Shown here piece by piece: positions 12,203 through 13,868 of a DNA stretch of 13,868 bases. This DNA is from Opitutaceae bacterium (GTDB taxonomy: Bacteria > Verrucomicrobiota > Verrucomicrobiia > Opitutales > Opitutaceae): NCBI GenBank assembly GCA_031254955.1, contig JAIRTK010000358.1:1-13868 (forward strand), in the 5' to 3' direction. Within the stretch, counting starts at the first letter, position 1. The number at the start of each line of letters is the position of its first letter. The translations under genes and the position numbers were made by a program. The notes under the pieces were generated by a model. That model made no database searches, was not told the DNA's origin, and saw only the letters and a program-made list of their open reading frames with translations.

Positions 12203-13303
12203 ATGACACGACGACTCCTCGCATTCCTTTTGACGACCGCCTCTCTCTGCCCGCTGCTCTCGCAAGCTCAACAAAATGAAAAAGAGGCGCTCGCCGCATT
12301 CACCACCCTCTACAACCAGACCAAGACAAAACCGGATGACGCCACGCTCGCGAACCTGCGCGCCTCCGGAGTGAATTTCCTCGCCGACTTCCCAAAATCA
12401 GGCCGCGCCAACGCCGTCATCAAAAACATGATCGACATCGCGGGATTCATGTCCGGGAAAAACGACGGACCGCGCCGGCTTTCATGGTTTTCCATGGTGC
12501 AATTCGACGTGGTCAGCAAACTCCACTCCGGACAACAACTCAACAACGACACCAAAGCCGCCCTCAGCGCCCTCGACGTGGCGATGGTCCAAGGCGAGAC
12601 ACGCGAACGCATCGTCCAACTCCAGCAAGGCGGCGCGCTGGGCAGAAACTCCACGGAAGCGCAACGGATGCTCACCGCATGGCGCGGAAAAATCGACGCG
12701 CTCACCGAAATGCCCGGCGGCCTCCGTTATCTCAAAGACCGCGAAGAAGGCTTTTACGGATTTGTCAGCCTGATAAGCCCCGCCGCGACCGAGGCGCAAT
12801 TAAAACACCTCGTGAACAGCAAAGACCGCAACACCGCCAACTGGGCGAAAGCCGAGAGCGTATGGTTCGCCATCCGCAAAGAACCGTTCGACCTGAAATT
12901 CACCGAGCTCGACGCAAAAGGCAAAGGCAAGGAAATTGATTTCAAGAAACTCCAAGGCAAAGTCGTTTATCTTTATTTTTGGACCACCGACGCGAAAGGC
13001 GCGGCAGCGGACATCGACAAAATTCTCGATGTGTATTTCGACACCAGCCGGAGGAAATTTGAAGTCATCGGCGTGTGCTGCGACCCCGAGGAAAAACGCG
13101 CCGAGGCGCTCGAATTTATCAAGAAAAACAAAACCAAATGGCCGCAATACTTCGACGGCAAAGGCAAGGACGGCGAACTCTGCAAAAAATTTAACGTAAA
13201 GTCGTTTCCGACAGGATTCATCTTCGAAGCCAACGGCAAGCTCGGCCCGATCAACATAAAAGGCGCGTCATTGAAAAACGAAGTGGCAAAACGCGTGCGA
13301 TGA
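12203..13303 (+). CDS. Exported protein with thioredoxin-like C-terminal domain lacking CxxC
   Basis: A 366-residue protein. Residues 1-23 are a Sec signal peptide (MTRRLLAFLLTTASLCPLLSQA; probable cleavage after SQA), so it should act in the periplasm or outside. Residues 24-225 are mostly helical and charged, and I do not recognise them. Residues 228-345 resemble the TlpA/redoxin group: PFDLKFTELDAKGKGKEIDFKKLQGKVVYLYFW gives the first strands, then a helix, FEVIGVCCDPEEKRAEALEFIKKN, and VKSFPTGFIFEANGKL with the conserved cis-proline turn (P336). The active-site stretch, normally FWATWCGPC, reads FWTTDAKGA (259-267) with no cysteine, so disulfide chemistry at that site is not expected. Other cysteines (C292, C293, C327) are not at the active site. 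It could be a binding or structural relative. The leader lacks a Shine-Dalgarno; the methionine before the RR-hydrophobic run is the obvious start. Confidence 0.75.
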   Translation: MTRRLLAFLLTTASLCPLLSQAQQNEKEALAAFTTLYNQTKTKPDDATLANLRASGVNFLADFPKSGRANAVIKNMIDIAGFMSGKNDGPRRLSWFSMVQFDVVSKLHSGQQLNNDTKAALSALDVAMVQGETRERIVQLQQGGALGRNSTEAQRMLTAWRGKIDALTEMPGGLRYLKDREEGFYGFVSLISPAATEAQLKHLVNSKDRNTANWAKAESVWFAIRKEPFDLKFTELDAKGKGKEIDFKKLQGKVVYLYFWTTDAKGAAADIDKILDVYFDTSRRKFEVIGVCCDPEEKRAEALEFIKKNKTKWPQYFDGKGKDGELCKKFNVKSFPTGFIFEANGKLGPINIKGASLKNEVAKRVR

Positions 13304-13602
13304 GCGCCGGAGCATGGCTTATAAGACCATCTGGCGAAGAAAAACTGAAGAAAGCCAGGTTAATTTTATTTCCTGCTGTTTACGCGCAGCCGCAGCAGCG
13401 CAGAGTGGCAAGCATCTCGCTTCGCTCGGCCCCCTCCAAAAAAAACCTGCCGGGCACGCAACGCTTGCGCAGAATGAAGCAGACTTGGAAGTCCGCCCCA
13501 CGATCCGCGCCGCCTCGCGTTAACCTCAGTTGACAAAGGCGGTTCCCCGCTCTTTTCGATGGCTGTTGCGGAAATTTCTTAACCACGGAGGGCCTATTTA
13601 TT

Positions 13603-13640
13603 CTGTCGTATTGGAGACGACAGTTTGGCGCGGGAGCGCC
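13603..13640. repeat. Two small hairpins preceding palindromic repeat copy 3
   Basis: CTGTCGT (13603-13609), loop ATTGGAG, ACGACAG (13617-13623) is a perfect 7-bp stem. GGCGC (13627-13631), loop GGGA, GCGCC (13636-13640) follows immediately. Both directly abut the start of repeat copy 3 and may belong to the same element. Confidence 0.55.
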
Positions 13641-13743
13641 GGTAGGGAGGCCTCTCCGAGGCCTCCGCCGAACGGGAAAAATGTGGGCATTTCACCGGCG
13701 CTCGCGGCGTTTTCGCGGCGGCCTCGGAGAGGCCTCCCTACTG
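13640..13743. repeat. Palindromic repeat pair, copy 3 (BIME-like)
   Basis: This is the best-preserved copy. The left unit is CGGTAGGGAGGCCTCTCCGA (13640-13659), containing the perfect hairpin GGAGGCCTC (13646-13654), loop TCC, GAGGCCTCC (13658-13666). The right unit, GGCCTCGGAGAGGCC (13720-13734) followed by TCCCTACTG, is its inverted copy. The pair spans 104 bp, close to the 107 bp of copies 1 and 2, but the interior sequence differs. Confidence 0.78.
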
Positions 13744-13868
13744 GCGTTTCCGCGCCCAAGGCTCGTTTCCCATGCGACGGAATCATTGGGAAAGGCTCCA
13801 GCCGCCGGGTGTCCGCTTGGCCTTTGTTAACCAAGGAGAATCAAGGGCGCCGGGAGGGCGGCATCAAA

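Larger units (their letters stand above)
13304..13868. other. Intergenic region with no supported gene
   Basis: Includes a weak hairpin followed by an AT-rich tract past the plus-strand gene (CTGGC 13331-13335 with GCCAG 13354-13358, then TTAATTTTATTT), which could be a weak terminator. It also has a TTGACA (about 13530) without a good -10, a perfect 7-bp hairpin at 13603-13623 and palindromic repeat copy 3. Short frames here are low-complexity or translate the repeat. Confidence 0.5.

Noticed and set aside
13529..13560. TTGACA as a -35 promoter element
   Set aside because: There is no acceptable -10 at 16-18 bases and no gene start downstream within the window.
13598..13834. Minus-strand 78-residue frame at the right end
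   Set aside because: It is translated repeat copy 3 (GLGEASLPALPR) with no protein-like features.

Overview
The window is a GC-rich chromosomal segment. Most of it is one minus-strand ribosomal-protein and core-machinery cluster, read from right to left. The order is rplE (L5), rpsN (S14), rpsH (S8), rplF (L6), rplR (L18), rpsE (S5), rplO (L15), secY, a degenerate adenylate-kinase-like gene, map, rpsM (S13), rpsK (S11), rpsD (S4), rpoA, rplQ (L17). This is the distal spc operon followed by the alpha operon. It ends at a strong intrinsic terminator just past rplQ (957-990). I infer a Verrucomicrobiota organism, probably Opitutaceae-like, from five things: the missing rpmD, infA and rpmJ, the Ala/Pro-rich tails on S11, S5 and L17, near-absence of Shine-Dalgarno sequences, high GC, and the interspersed palindromic repeats. 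No rRNA gene is present to confirm this.

Layout. Positions 71-589 (minus) hold a decayed pyridoxamine-phosphate oxidase (pdxH) reading frame. Positions 590-1020 hold a palindromic repeat pair and the operon terminator. Positions 1021-11616 are the ribosomal/secY/rpoA cluster. Positions 11626-12202 are a divergent intergenic region with a second palindromic repeat pair. Positions 12203-13303 (plus) encode an exported protein with a thioredoxin-like C-terminal domain that lacks the CxxC active site. Positions 13304-13868 have no gene I can support and hold a third repeat pair.

The cluster makes ribosomal subunits, the SecY protein channel, methionine aminopeptidase for nascent chains and the RNA polymerase alpha subunit, so translation, nascent-chain processing, export and transcription are co-expressed. 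It starts at rplE: L24, L14 and the S10-operon genes normally upstream are not adjacent. A 236-base AT-rich gap before rpsM probably marks where the alpha part begins with its own leader.

The most unusual features are these: (i) three intergenic spacers inside the operon share one architecture, with 7-base-period repeat arms facing each other around a G-rich middle, and each uses a different heptamer; (ii) three palindromic repeat pairs of about 105 bp lie around the transcription units; (iii) an adenylate-kinase-like protein in the conserved secY-adk-map slot has lost its P-loop, key arginines and lid; (iv) pdxH is eroded; (v) many genes start after a CCACC-rich leader instead of a Shine-Dalgarno sequence.
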